DNA of 64,000 nucleotides from JAGRCP01 sp942490705. Lineage in GTDB: Bacteria; Chloroflexota; Anaerolineae; Caldilineales; Caldilineaceae. Positions 18,042 to 28,577 of the stretch are shown one piece after another (the first letter of the stretch is position 1; the number at the start of each line of letters is the position of its first letter). The stretch is taken from the NCBI GenBank assembly GCA_942490705.1, contig CALNXY010000005.1, positions 310,001 to 374,000 of the forward strand, read 5' to 3'. A program made the translations under genes and the position numbers. The notes under the pieces are model-generated. The model ran no database searches. It saw only the letters and a list, made by a program, of their open reading frames with translations, and was not told where the DNA came from.

Positions 18042-19514
18042 TCACTGTTGCAACACGCTACCGGGGTCTACCGCATCGCGATGCGACTCGTTGTGATGAC
18101 GGGCCAGGTAGGCGTGCCACTCTGACTGAGCCTGGCCGACCGACATGCCAGAAACCGCTTCGATGGCGGACGGGAAGTCGTAGAACTTGTCGATGACGTC
18201 GACGAGTTCGGGAATGACATCCGATCCCTCTTCGACGATCAGCCATTCGATCATTGATTCAGCTGCCATCACTACCACATAGGGTTGGAACAAATATCCG
18301 TAGCGAATGAGGGTGCTCATTTGCTGATTGCTCGTGCACTCATCGTCTTGAGGAGAACAGATCTCTTGGATGTTGGTCTGTGGCGAGTCCTGGAGCCAGT
18401 AGTCGATATCGGCAGTTGCCATGCTTACGAGTCGGTAAAAGGGTGGGGCGTCATAGTACGATAGATAGGCATGCCATGAATCAGCATACGCGGCCCGATT
18501 GGGCGTCCACGTGATCAAGTCGCTGCCATTCCACTGCAGCCAGAGCAGGAGCCCCAGCTTCAGCGTATACGGATAGCCGTCACAGCGGTCGTTACCGGCA
18601 CAGAACGTGTCACGAATCGCCAATTCTGCGAGGGGAGCAGCCGCCGTCTGCAGTAGAATCTCTGCTTCATCCAGGGAAGCCGGTGACATGATCAGCGATG
18701 GCGAGGGCAGATGAATGGCCATGGTGCTGCCCTGTTCATGGTTCAAAATTTCGGGCGTGAGGCGCAAAATGTCGACCACAATCAAGTGTCTTTCCACGGG
18801 CTTGTCCGGAGGCGTCAGGCCGATCTGCTCGCGCATGTCAAGGTAGAGCCTGTCAATTGAGCCGATTGCCTCCTCCACGGCCCGCACATCACGCTCCCGG
18901 ACCCAAAAGCGAAAATAGGCGGACTCGACAACAGTCTGTGGTCCCCAGCAGTCGGGGGAAGGCGTCGTTCGCAACCAGCGACCATTCTGTTGGCGATAAG
19001 CACGCGTGACGCGCATGGCGGATGTTTCGTCCACCAGATCAGCGACGACCTGTTCGCTGCAAAATTCAATCTGGGCAACGCGCAGGGATCCCAGTTCCGA
19101 TTCCCCTCTGTCCGGCATGTGATAAGGTTCTCGCAAGCATTCAGTCTGCCAAGCCGGCGGCGTCGAGTCGTCGATGAAATCGAGTTGGACGGCCTGCCCA
19201 CGGCCTTCCGGCTGTCGCTGCTCTCTATCAATGGCTTGCTGGAGCTGAACGATCGTCCGCTCCTGCAGCACACGCGCCCCCTCCGCCGCCTGATTGGACA
19301 GAATCCAGAGAATCGCAGCGACCAGGACTACGGACCAGAAGCTGATGCCCAGCCACTGGCGTCTCCTACTGCTTCCAATCGACGCGCGTCCGATGTCGCC
19401 CGCATCCGGAAGCGTTGGGGCGCTTGCCAGCGGTGGCGGGGCGGCGTCAAGAAAGAGCGTCTCCGGTACTTCATCGGACATTTCCCACTCAAACGTCGTT
19501 TGCCGGCGCTTCAT
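18042..19514 (-). CDS. Membrane-anchored peptidase-MA-like protein lacking HExxH
   Basis: A 490-residue protein starting at the ATG at 19514, preceded by GGAAGG. Residues 1-50 are cytoplasmic and polar, with one membrane helix at about 56-75 (SFWSVVLVAAILWIL), so the rest is extracytoplasmic. The C-terminal half follows the pattern of gluzincin peptidase-MA-like domains: a helix where the zinc motif should be, a following helix-rich region with aromatic residues, and the closing motif EAVSGMSVGQAQSEWHAYL. The metal motif HExxH is absent; the equivalent helix reads APLAELAIRD. Several Cys pairs suggest disulfides. It is probably catalytically dead or a misassigned fold; I cannot name a function. 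Confidence 0.7.
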   Translation of the reverse strand: MKRRQTTFEWEMSDEVPETLFLDAAPPPLASAPTLPDAGDIGRASIGSSRRRQWLGISFWSVVLVAAILWILSNQAAEGARVLQERTIVQLQQAIDREQRQPEGRGQAVQLDFIDDSTPPAWQTECLREPYHMPDRGESELGSLRVAQIEFCSEQVVADLVDETSAMRVTRAYRQQNGRWLRTTPSPDCWGPQTVVESAYFRFWVRERDVRAVEEAIGSIDRLYLDMREQIGLTPPDKPVERHLIVVDILRLTPEILNHEQGSTMAIHLPSPSLIMSPASLDEAEILLQTAAAPLAELAIRDTFCAGNDRCDGYPYTLKLGLLLWLQWNGSDLITWTPNRAAYADSWHAYLSYYDAPPFYRLVSMATADIDYWLQDSPQTNIQEICSPQDDECTSNQQMSTLIRYGYLFQPYVVVMAAESMIEWLIVEEGSDVIPELVDVIDKFYDFPSAIEAVSGMSVGQAQSEWHAYLARHHNESHRDAVDPGSVLQQ

Positions 19515-19795
19515 GATCTGGTTGCCTTCCATTGACCGAGATTTATTGCCATGCGGGTATGACCCAAACCGCGAGATCCCGTTGAGAGTTGGTCGTAACG
19601 TCCCCGGCACGGGCGGCAGAAATTCCGGTTAGCAGACTGGTCGCCGCCCGTGCCGGGGACGTGGCAGGCGCAGTGTCGCTGGCTTCTAGATCTCAACAGT
19701 CGCGGTCTTCGCCGATACCTCATACGGAACTGTCACGCTGATGGCGTGATCTGGTTGCCTTCTGACGGTTTCGATCTGTCGCCATGCGGGCATGA
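19514..19795. repeat. Diverged direct repeat, 233 bp apart, over the gene start
   Basis: TGATCTGGTTGCCTTC at 19514-19529 recurs at 19747-19762, and GCCATGCGGG at 19548 recurs at 19781, both offset by exactly 233 bp. The upstream end of the peptidase-MA-like gene has thus been partly duplicated; in the far copy the start codon is lost (ATG became ACG). Confidence 0.65.
19598..19662. repeat. Perfect 20-bp inverted repeat
   Basis: Arms 19598-19617 and 19643-19662 are exact reverse complements, very GC-rich, around a 25-base loop. It lies between the two copies of the 233-bp-spaced direct repeat. The rest of the 19515-20153 intergenic stretch holds no gene I can support. Confidence 0.75.
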
Positions 19796-20153
19796 TCTAG
19801 ACCCGTAGCCGATTTTCCCTGTAGCCTGGCGACAGCAAGGCGGCACTTTGTCCACATCGGCACTCATAGACCGTGCCTATGATGGAATCGGCGCAGCTGC
19901 TCAACAGGCTGACGACGGATTTGGATGTAATATTCCGGTCGATCCGCTACATCCGCGCGGTCCGCCGTCGACTTTTAGCAACCCGTCGAATTCATAAGGT
20001 ACAATACCGACTTGCACAACACCTTGTGCTATTGTTGAAAAAGTTCGGCCAATCACGGATGCGTTGAACCACTGCAAGCATTGCAGCTGGTGGAAGATCC
20101 GTTTGAATCTGCTGGATCCGCTAACGCCGCGGTCTATCGACTTTGGAAATCAA

Positions 20154-21950
<1,797 letters not shown>

Positions 21951-21964
21951 ACGCGCTTGCTTTC

Positions 21965-22891
21965 ATGAGTCAACTCTCCGTCTTCGAGCTGCTGCGCCGT
22001 GCCGGCATTGACCCAAAGAAATCCCTCGGCCAGAACTTTTTGGTCAAAGAAACCTATCTGGATCGCATCATTACCGCGGCCGACCTGAGCGCGGATGACA
22101 CCGTACTCGAAGTCGGTCCCGGCCTGGGCACGCTGACCGCCCGTCTGGCCGCGCAGGCTGGCTGCGTCGTCGCGGTCGAGCTGGACGACCGCCTCGTCCC
22201 CCTCCTGCGCGCCGAATTTGCTCTTACCGACAGCGTCCACATTGTGCAGGGCGACATATTGGAGCTCGCGCCGGGCGAGCTGATTGGGGAATGCGGATGG
22301 GGGAATGCGGATTATGCGCACGACAGCGGCTCCACAGACAATCCACAGTCCGCAATCCGCATTCCCCAATCCTACAAGCTAGTGGCCAACCTGCCCTACT
22401 ACATCACCAGCGCAGTGGTGCGCCACGTGCTGGAAGCAACGCCGCAGCCCGACCGCGCGGTGGTGATGGTACAGGCGGAGGTGGCTGAGCGCATCTGCGC
22501 GGCGCCGGGGGGTATGTCGATCCTGAGCGTGGCCGTGCAATTCTATGCCGAGCCAAGCATCGCGTTTCACGTGCCGGCCAGTGCGTTCTATCCTGTGCCC
22601 AAGGTGGATAGTGCGGTGCTGCAGCTGGCGGTGCGCCCTCATCCCGCCCTTGCAGGCAATAAGATCGACACCGAGCAGTTCTTTGCCCTGGTCCGGGCCG
22701 GCTTTGGCCAGAAGCGCAAGCAGTTGCGCAACAGCCTCAGCGCAGGTCTCCACAAGCCGAAGAAGGAGATCGACATGGCCCTGGTTGCGTCCGGCATCGA
22801 TGCCAGCCGGCGCGCCCAAACTCTTTCGATTGCTGAATGGGTGACCCTCTATCAGGTAATGGAAAATAGGTCGACCGCGGAATCAGCCTGA
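21965..22891 (+). CDS. rsmA: 16S rRNA adenine dimethyltransferase RsmA/KsgA with inserted repeat peptide
   Basis: A 308-residue methyltransferase that dimethylates the two adjacent adenines of the 3' loop of 16S rRNA using S-adenosylmethionine. Signatures are KKSLGQNFL (18-26), the SAM loop EVGPGLGTLTARLA (49-62), QGDILEL (95-101), the catalytic NLPYYIT (142-148), and the C-terminal GFGQKRKQLRNSL. Between GDILEL and NLPYY about 30 extra residues (107-136) are present. They are encoded by a palindromic repeat element (22282-22371) that keeps the frame open. The insert falls at a loop between strand 4 and motif IV, where tolerance is plausible. Confidence 0.95.
   Translation: MSQLSVFELLRRAGIDPKKSLGQNFLVKETYLDRIITAADLSADDTVLEVGPGLGTLTARLAAQAGCVVAVELDDRLVPLLRAEFALTDSVHIVQGDILELAPGELIGECGWGNADYAHDSGSTDNPQSAIRIPQSYKLVANLPYYITSAVVRHVLEATPQPDRAVVMVQAEVAERICAAPGGMSILSVAVQFYAEPSIAFHVPASAFYPVPKVDSAVLQLAVRPHPALAGNKIDTEQFFALVRAGFGQKRKQLRNSLSAGLHKPKKEIDMALVASGIDASRRAQTLSIAEWVTLYQVMENRSTAESA
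22282..22371. repeat. Palindromic element inserted in frame within rsmA
   Basis: Arms 22282-22298 and 22355-22371 are a perfect 17-bp inverted repeat containing GGGGAATGCGGAT. A second copy of the left arm at 22299-22312 can also pair with the right arm. The element is 90 bp, a multiple of three, so it adds 30 codons without breaking the frame, in the manner of palindromic elements known from Rickettsia genes. Confidence 0.8.
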
Positions 22892-22960
22892 TGCCACGAA
22901 TGCGTCTGAATCAGCGCTCCATCCCATGCAATTGAAATCGCCGCAGGCCTGCCGCCTTTC

Positions 22961-22989
22961 TTGAAACGCCCAACCTGAACTGCTATACT
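22961..22989 (+). promoter_or_regulatory. Strong sigma-70-type promoter, probably leaderless transcript
   Basis: TTGAAA (22961-22966), a 17-bp spacer, then TATACT (22984-22989). Transcription would start at about 22996, and the ATG of the next gene is at 22997, so the mRNA is predicted to begin at or next to the start codon. Confidence 0.75.
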
Positions 22990-22996
22990 GCATTTC

Positions 22997-23260
22997 ATGG
23001 ACATTCTCATACAGTCAACGCCCAATCCCAACGCGTTGAAGTACATATTGCCCAGTCCGCAATTTGAATCTCCCTTGAGTTTTCCCAGCGCAGAAGCTGC
23101 GGCTGCACATCCGCTGGCCGCCCAATTATTTGCCCTGGGCGGCATCTACAACGTCTTCATGGTGCGTGACTTCGTCACCGTCAACAAGCTGCCCGAAGTC
23201 GATTGGGAGCCGCTGCGTGAACGTGTCCGCAAGACGGTTGACGCCTATTTTAGCCAGTAA
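22997..23260 (+). CDS. Nfu/NifU N-terminal-domain protein
   Basis: An 87-residue protein made only of the Nfu_N domain. MDILIQSTPNPNALKYI is the diagnostic opening, followed by the conserved GGIYNVFMVRDFVTVNK core. The CxxC iron-sulfur scaffold domain that usually follows in Nfu proteins is missing, so by itself it cannot hold a cluster through those cysteines; a role in helping cluster transfer is inference. A very good promoter places the transcription start at the ATG. The asparaginase gene follows after 13 bases. Confidence 0.9.
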   Translation: MDILIQSTPNPNALKYILPSPQFESPLSFPSAEAAAAHPLAAQLFALGGIYNVFMVRDFVTVNKLPEVDWEPLRERVRKTVDAYFSQ

Positions 23261-23273
23261 GCACTGAAACGAG

Positions 23274-24251
23274 ATGCCTGTGACCATCGACCCAACTTTG
23301 CCCGTGATCGTCTCCAGCGAAAATGGTCGCCGTGGCGCCAAAGCCGCCATGGAATTGCTGACCAATGGCGGCAGCGCATTGGATGCCATCGAGTTAGCCT
23401 GCCGCATTGTGGAAGATGATCCAACCGACCATAGCGTTGGCTATGGGGGTCTGCCCAATGTGTTGGGAGAGGTTGAACTCGACGCCAGCATCATGGATGG
23501 CCGCACGCTTCAGGCCGGCGCGGTGGCGGCAATTCACGGCTACGGGAATCCCATCACCCTGGCGCGCCGCGTGATGGAACAGACGCCCCACGTGTTGCTG
23601 GTTGGACGCGGGGCCGAGCGATTTGCAGCCGAACTGGGCTTTCCCAGCGTCAATCAGCGGACGGATGAGGCCGTGCGGCGTTGGGAAGCGCGTTTTGAGG
23701 AACGCAACGTAGAGCCTGGATCGCAAGATGGACTTCGCCACGTTGCCATGCAGATGACGGCGCCCCTCAACTTACAGGACCGTGCGGCCCAGGGCGATCG
23801 CATCGATACGCTGGGAACCGTCAATTTCCTGGCCCGGGACAGTCGTGGCGACATCGCCTCTGCCGTGAGCACCAGCGGCATCGGCTGGAAGTATCCGGGC
23901 CGTGTGGGCGACAGCCCACTGATCGGGGCCGGCAACTACTGCGATAATCGCTATGGCGCGGCCGCTTGCACGGGCATGGGGGAGCTGGCAATCCGTGCCA
24001 GTACGGCACGCAGCCTGATCGTCTACCTCAAGAGCGGCATGACCTTGCAAGAGGCGGGGGCCGAAACGCTACGCGATCTACTGGTTCTGGACGCACGCGA
24101 AGGGCAATATATGAATATTGTCGCCCTGGACGCGCAGGGCAATCACGCCGGCTTTACAACTGTGCCGGGAAAGCAGTACCTTTATATGACCGGCGAAATG
24201 ACTGAGCCGGCGCTGGCCGAGCGAACCGCCTTGTCGAGCGATTCCGACTGA
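23274..24251 (+). CDS. N4-(beta-N-acetylglucosaminyl)-L-asparaginase family (Ntn hydrolase)
   Basis: A 325-residue N-terminal-nucleophile hydrolase of the glycosylasparaginase/isoaspartyl peptidase family. It should self-cleave before Thr179 in RIDTLGTV, exposing the catalytic Thr. The family pattern is clear: SENGRRGAKAAMELL, ALDAIELACRIVEDDP, SVGYGGLPN, then after the nucleophile STSGIGWKYPGRVGDSP and a GAGNYCDNRYGAAACTG stretch. The canonical residue before the DT is His; here it is Ile. No signal peptide, so probably cytoplasmic. It may degrade Asn-linked glycans or isoaspartyl peptides. Confidence 0.9.
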   Translation: MPVTIDPTLPVIVSSENGRRGAKAAMELLTNGGSALDAIELACRIVEDDPTDHSVGYGGLPNVLGEVELDASIMDGRTLQAGAVAAIHGYGNPITLARRVMEQTPHVLLVGRGAERFAAELGFPSVNQRTDEAVRRWEARFEERNVEPGSQDGLRHVAMQMTAPLNLQDRAAQGDRIDTLGTVNFLARDSRGDIASAVSTSGIGWKYPGRVGDSPLIGAGNYCDNRYGAAACTGMGELAIRASTARSLIVYLKSGMTLQEAGAETLRDLLVLDAREGQYMNIVALDAQGNHAGFTTVPGKQYLYMTGEMTEPALAERTALSSDSD

Positions 24252-24335
24252 TACGCACGAGTTGACCTGCCGCTGTCAGGCCTCCCTCGACGGCTCCCTG
24301 TAGAACGATTTATCGTCCTGTTCTTGAGGAACAAG

Positions 24336-25607
24336 ATGGCGACACCCGTGAAAATGCCTCAGCTTGGTGAAAGCGTTGTCGAAGGCACCGTTTCGCGCTG
24401 GCTCAAAGAACCAGGCGATGCCGTCGACAAGCTCGATCCGCTGTTGGAAATCTCAACAGACAAGATTGACACGGAAGTGCCCGCGCCCGCGTCGGGCACG
24501 CTGCTCGCCATTTTGAGTCCAGCGGGCGAAACGGTGAAGGCCGGTGCAGTTCTTGCCTATATCGGTAACCCGGGCGAGGCGTTGCCGGACGAACAGCGCA
24601 GCGGAACGTCAGCGCCCCCCCCGGCGACAGATGGCGGACCGGTTGTGGACATACCAGTTGCACCGGTAAGTGAAGGAGCAGTCGAACCAGCGCTACGGGT
24701 TGACGCTGCGGCACAGGCGGCCGGAGGACGTACATTTATTAGCCCCGTTGTCGCACGCATGGCAGCCGAACATGAAGTGGACCTCGATGTGGTCCCGGGC
24801 AGCGGGCTGAACGGGCGCATTACCAAGCGCGACATGGAGGCCTATCTGGCGCAAAGCCGGCAGATTGCAGGGCCCGCTGATTCAATGGCGATGTCAGGCG
24901 CCGATGTAGTCAGTCGCCCCCTTAGCAACATGCGCCGCATGATTGCCGACCACATGACGTTGAGTAAACGCACGAGCCCCCACGTGACCACGATCATGGA
25001 GGCCGATCTGAGCGCCATTGTGCGCCATCGAGCGGCCAATCAACGGCCCTTTGCCGAAAAGGGCATCGCGCTCACGTACATGGCCTATTTTGTGGCCGCC
25101 ACGGCGCTGGCGTTGAAGGAGATACCGGCGGCAAACAGCCGCTTCAACGGCAATGCCATCGTCTACAACAAACGGGTCCATATTGGGATGGCGGTGGCGA
25201 TCAAAGAGGGATTGCTTGTCCCAGTAATCCGCAATGCTGGTGAATTAAACCTGCAGGGCATAGGCCGTGCGATTCAGGATCTGGCCCGTCGTGCACGTAG
25301 CGGCAAATTGGGACCGGACGAGCTACAGGGCGGCACGTTCACGGTGACCAATCACGGAACCAGCGGCAGCCTGGCCGGTACGCCAATCATCAATCAGCCC
25401 CAGGCCGGCATATTGGGCATCGGCGCCATTGCAAAGCGACCGATCGTGATCAGCAGCAGCCCGTCCCTCCTGCCCAGCGCGGACGACGCCATTGTGATCC
25501 GCCCCATGTGCTATCTGAGCTTTAGCTTCGACCACCGCATCCTCGATGGTGCGGAAGCGGATAAATTTGTCAGCATCATCAAATCGACGCTGGAGACTTG
25601 GCAATGA
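24336..25607 (+). CDS. 2-oxoacid dehydrogenase E2 (dihydrolipoyl acyltransferase)
   Basis: A 423-residue E2 subunit. The ATG at 24336 follows TTGAGGAAC. The domain order is one lipoyl domain (lipoyl Lys43 in STDKIDTEVPA), an Ala/Pro linker, a peripheral subunit-binding domain (ISPVVARMAAEHEVDL with SGLNGRITKRDME), and a catalytic domain ending with SFDHRILDGAEADKF (His400). The substrate specificity (pyruvate, 2-oxoglutarate or branched-chain) is not decided by these motifs. The E3 gene follows after 90 bases; no E1 subunit is in the window. Confidence 0.93.
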   Translation: MATPVKMPQLGESVVEGTVSRWLKEPGDAVDKLDPLLEISTDKIDTEVPAPASGTLLAILSPAGETVKAGAVLAYIGNPGEALPDEQRSGTSAPPPATDGGPVVDIPVAPVSEGAVEPALRVDAAAQAAGGRTFISPVVARMAAEHEVDLDVVPGSGLNGRITKRDMEAYLAQSRQIAGPADSMAMSGADVVSRPLSNMRRMIADHMTLSKRTSPHVTTIMEADLSAIVRHRAANQRPFAEKGIALTYMAYFVAATALALKEIPAANSRFNGNAIVYNKRVHIGMAVAIKEGLLVPVIRNAGELNLQGIGRAIQDLARRARSGKLGPDELQGGTFTVTNHGTSGSLAGTPIINQPQAGILGIGAIAKRPIVISSSPSLLPSADDAIVIRPMCYLSFSFDHRILDGAEADKFVSIIKSTLETWQ

Positions 25608-25697
25608 GAAACGCAAGGCGGCAAGCGGATCAGCTGCGCCGTCCGGCTTTCTCCCATCCCCGGCATCTCTCACGATTCTTGAAAGTGGGTATTTACT

Positions 25698-27125
25698 ATG
25701 AGCAATTATGAATATGACGTTATCGTTGTGGGCAGTGGTCCCGGCGGCTATGTGGCCGCGATTCGTGCGGCCCAGCTCGGCCTGAAGACCGCGATCGTTG
25801 AGCGGGAGACGCTGGGCGGCGTCTGCCTGAACTGGGGCTGCATTCCCACCAAGGCGTTGATCCACAACGCCGAGGTGATTGAAACGCTCCACGATGCCGC
25901 GACCTACGGCATCAGCTTCGACAACCTAACGGTGGACTTCAGCGTTGCGGTCAAGCGCAGCCGCGACATCGTGGGTCGCCAGACCAAGGGTGTCGGCTTT
26001 CTGATGAAGAAGAACAAGATCGACGTCATCAATGGTCACGGAACCTTCAAGGACGCACACACGCTCCACATCGCCCCCTCTGAATTTGTCGAAGATGCCG
26101 AGGAGCGCGACGTGACCTCGGCCAACTTCATCGTGGCCGTGGGCGCGCGGGCGCGCAGCCTGCCCGGCACGGAAATCGATCACGACCGCATCATCGAATA
26201 TCGGGACGCCGTCGTGCTCGACCCGCTGCCCGAAAAGATGATCGTCGTCGGCTCAGGCGCGATTGGCATGGAATTCAGCTACGTCTACAGCAGCTACGGT
26301 ACGGAGATCACCATTATCGAGATGCTGGATCAGGTGCTGCCGCTGGAAGATGAAGACGTCGCCAAAGAAGTCGCCAAATCCTTCAGCAAGAGCGGCGTCA
26401 AGATCATGACCGGCACGCGCACCGAAAAGGTGGAGACGAGCGACAGCGGCGTCACCGTCACGGTCAAAGATCTCAGTAGCGGCAAGACCGAATCCCTGAA
26501 GGCCGACAAGGTACTCATGGCCATTGGCATTCAGGCCAATACGGATAAGGTGGCCATCGACACTGCGGGGGTCAACGTCAACGAGCGGGGCTTCATTGAG
26601 GTCGACGACGTAATGCGCACCAACGTGCCCAACATCTTTGCCATCGGCGACTGCACCGGCAAACTGGCCCTGGCCCATGTTGCCAGCGCCATGGCCGTGG
26701 TCGCCGCTGAAACCATCGCCGGCGTCGAAACGCTCCCCATCCCCGAAGAGCGCTACATCTTCATGCCGCGCTGCACCTACTGCCACCCTCAGGTCGCCAG
26801 CCTGGGCATGACGGAGGCGCAGGCCAAGGAAGCCGGCTATGAGATCAACGTGGGCAAGTTTCCTTTCATGCCGAATGGCAAGGCCCAGGCGCTCAACGAG
26901 CGCACCGGTTTCGTCAAGATTATTGCTGACGCCAAATACGGTGAAATCCTGGGCGCCCACCTGGTCGGTCCGGACGTGACCGAGTTGCTGCCTGAGCTCT
27001 CCCTGGCCCAGTTCATGGAGATCACGCCGGCCGAGATCGCGCGCAACGTCCACGCGCACCCGACCTTGAGTGAAGCGCTCATGGAAGCGGCCCACGCAGT
27101 TGAAGGCCACCCAATTCATATGTAA
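25698..27125 (+). CDS. lpdA: Dihydrolipoyl dehydrogenase (E3)
   Basis: A 475-residue FAD enzyme that reoxidises the lipoyl group of E2 with NAD+. FAD loop GSGPGGYVAA (12-21), redox disulfide Cys43/Cys48 in GGVCLNWGCIP, NAD loop GSGAIGMEF, FAD-binding AIGDCTG, and the C-terminal HAHPTLSEALMEA carrying the catalytic His-Glu pair. Length and motifs are standard. It is the partner of the E2 gene immediately upstream. Confidence 0.97.
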   Translation: MSNYEYDVIVVGSGPGGYVAAIRAAQLGLKTAIVERETLGGVCLNWGCIPTKALIHNAEVIETLHDAATYGISFDNLTVDFSVAVKRSRDIVGRQTKGVGFLMKKNKIDVINGHGTFKDAHTLHIAPSEFVEDAEERDVTSANFIVAVGARARSLPGTEIDHDRIIEYRDAVVLDPLPEKMIVVGSGAIGMEFSYVYSSYGTEITIIEMLDQVLPLEDEDVAKEVAKSFSKSGVKIMTGTRTEKVETSDSGVTVTVKDLSSGKTESLKADKVLMAIGIQANTDKVAIDTAGVNVNERGFIEVDDVMRTNVPNIFAIGDCTGKLALAHVASAMAVVAAETIAGVETLPIPEERYIFMPRCTYCHPQVASLGMTEAQAKEAGYEINVGKFPFMPNGKAQALNERTGFVKIIADAKYGEILGAHLVGPDVTELLPELSLAQFMEITPAEIARNVHAHPTLSEALMEAAHAVEGHPIHM

Positions 27126-27136
27126 TCATGTAATGT

Positions 27137-27183
27137 GGATGGGGCGGATTTTCTGCCTGCATCAGTGCCTGTCCGCCTCATCC
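27137..27183. repeat. Hairpin between lpdA and the thioesterase gene
   Basis: GGATGGGGCGGA (27137-27148) pairs with TCCGCCTCATCC (27172-27183) with one G-U pair, around a 23-base loop. There is no T-run, so it looks like a small intergenic repeat rather than a classical terminator. Confidence 0.55.
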
Positions 27184-27213
27184 GCGTGCCAGTAGACAAG
27201 CAAGCTCATACAC

Positions 27214-27648
27214 ATGGCTGAATACCAATCCGTTACCGTTGATATTCTCGTGCGCTTCGCCGAGACCGACGCCATGGGCATCGTCCACCATGCGGCCTAT
27301 ATCGTCTGGTTTGAGTTGGGCCGCGTCGCCTGGATGGACGCAGCCGGCATGCCCTATGCTGAAGTAGCAGCGCAAGGCAATCACTTCGCCGTCACAGGGC
27401 TGGAGGTGCGCTATCGCAACGCCAGCCGCTTTGGTGATACGGTGCAGTTGACGACAACCGTGACGTCGCTGCGCAGTCGTCAAGTGAGCTTTGCCTACGA
27501 GGTGACAAATCAAGCCGGCGATCTTCTGGCAACAGGTCACAGCGATCACATTTGTGTCGATTTAGAGGGTCGTACAGCCAAGATTCCCGCCGCGGTGCTG
27601 GAGCGGTTGCGGACGGGGCAGGCTGTACACGCGGAGGCAATCCGATGA
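27214..27648 (+). CDS. YbgC/FadM-type acyl-CoA thioesterase (hot-dog fold)
   Basis: A 144-residue 4-hydroxybenzoyl-CoA-thioesterase-family protein that cleaves acyl-CoA thioesters. The active-site region RFAETDAMGIVHHAAYIVWFE carries the catalytic Asp, followed by the strand GLEVRYRNASRFGDTVQ. The standard length is about 140. Its TGA overlaps the ATG of the next MBL-fold gene (27645-27648), so the two are coupled. Confidence 0.92.
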   Translation: MAEYQSVTVDILVRFAETDAMGIVHHAAYIVWFELGRVAWMDAAGMPYAEVAAQGNHFAVTGLEVRYRNASRFGDTVQLTTTVTSLRSRQVSFAYEVTNQAGDLLATGHSDHICVDLEGRTAKIPAAVLERLRTGQAVHAEAIR

Positions 27649-28577
27649 TTCAAACTGAGCAGCACGGTCCGATCACCGCAATCCGGCTAGCCCGGGCATT
27701 TCTGGGCCGTCCTATCGCCTGGACGACCGCATACTTCGTCGATGGTTTGCTCATCGACTGTGGGCCGCGCTGCACAGAAGCGGAGCTGCTGGACTACTTG
27801 GCAGGGGTTACCCTGGAACAGATTGTCCTCACCCACGGGCATGAGGAGAATCTGGGCGCGCTGGCGGCCATACGTGCCCGCTATCCCCACGTGCCCGTTT
27901 ACGCCTCGACACGCACAAGCGCGCTAGCCACTGATCCTGCACGGCTCAAGCTGCAAGCCTATCGTCGCCTGGCTTGGGGCAAGCCCCGCAGCGTCGAGTC
28001 TGTGCAGCTGCTGGATGAAATCGACAATCGGGTGGAGACGCCCAACTACCATCTGCGCGCAGTGGAGACGCCCGGCCACTCGGCGGACCATACCTGCTAT
28101 TTTGAGCCCACCCAGCGTTGGCTCTTCTCCGGTGACGCCTACTTGGCCGGTCGGGACTCCGCCTGGACGCCGGAAGCGGATCTATTCAACCTGCTGGGCA
28201 GTCTCCGCGTACTGGCTGGCTTACGGCCAGAGCGACTCTTTCCCAGCAGCGGCGCCATTCGCCGCACGCCCCAACCCGAAATCCACGAAAAGATCGCTTA
28301 TCTCTCGCAGCTGGCAAGCGAAGTGGGCAAGCTCGAAGCCCTGGGCATGAGCACAGCGGAAATCAGCGCGTGTCTATTCGAGAGCGAGCAGCCGCTGCGT
28401 TTCTGGACGCTCGGCCACTACGCGCCCGCACACCTGATTGAAGCGTGCAGCAGCTACAACGCCCTCTTCCTGGCCGAGGATGCCCGCAGTTCTTCTCAAA
28501 ACAGAGCACGATTTCGCGACGGCACCGGCGCGCCCGGCGCTTCGGAATCGACAGATTACAGCGACTTCGCGCGTTGA
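27645..28577 (+). CDS. MBL-fold metallo-hydrolase with variant zinc motif
   Basis: A 310-residue metallo-beta-lactamase-superfamily protein starting at the ATG that overlaps the thioesterase stop. It shows VDGLLIDCGP, the metal motif THGHEENLG (canonical HxHxDH is HxHEEN here), ETPGHSADHTCYF, and the metal-bridging Asp in LFSGDAYLAG. A C-terminal helical extension of about 100 residues follows. At least two metal ligands differ from the standard form. Coupling with a thioesterase suggests an acyl-thioester or related hydrolase, but the substrate is unknown. Confidence 0.85.
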   Translation: MIQTEQHGPITAIRLARAFLGRPIAWTTAYFVDGLLIDCGPRCTEAELLDYLAGVTLEQIVLTHGHEENLGALAAIRARYPHVPVYASTRTSALATDPARLKLQAYRRLAWGKPRSVESVQLLDEIDNRVETPNYHLRAVETPGHSADHTCYFEPTQRWLFSGDAYLAGRDSAWTPEADLFNLLGSLRVLAGLRPERLFPSSGAIRRTPQPEIHEKIAYLSQLASEVGKLEALGMSTAEISACLFESEQPLRFWTLGHYAPAHLIEACSSYNALFLAEDARSSSQNRARFRDGTGAPGASESTDYSDFAR

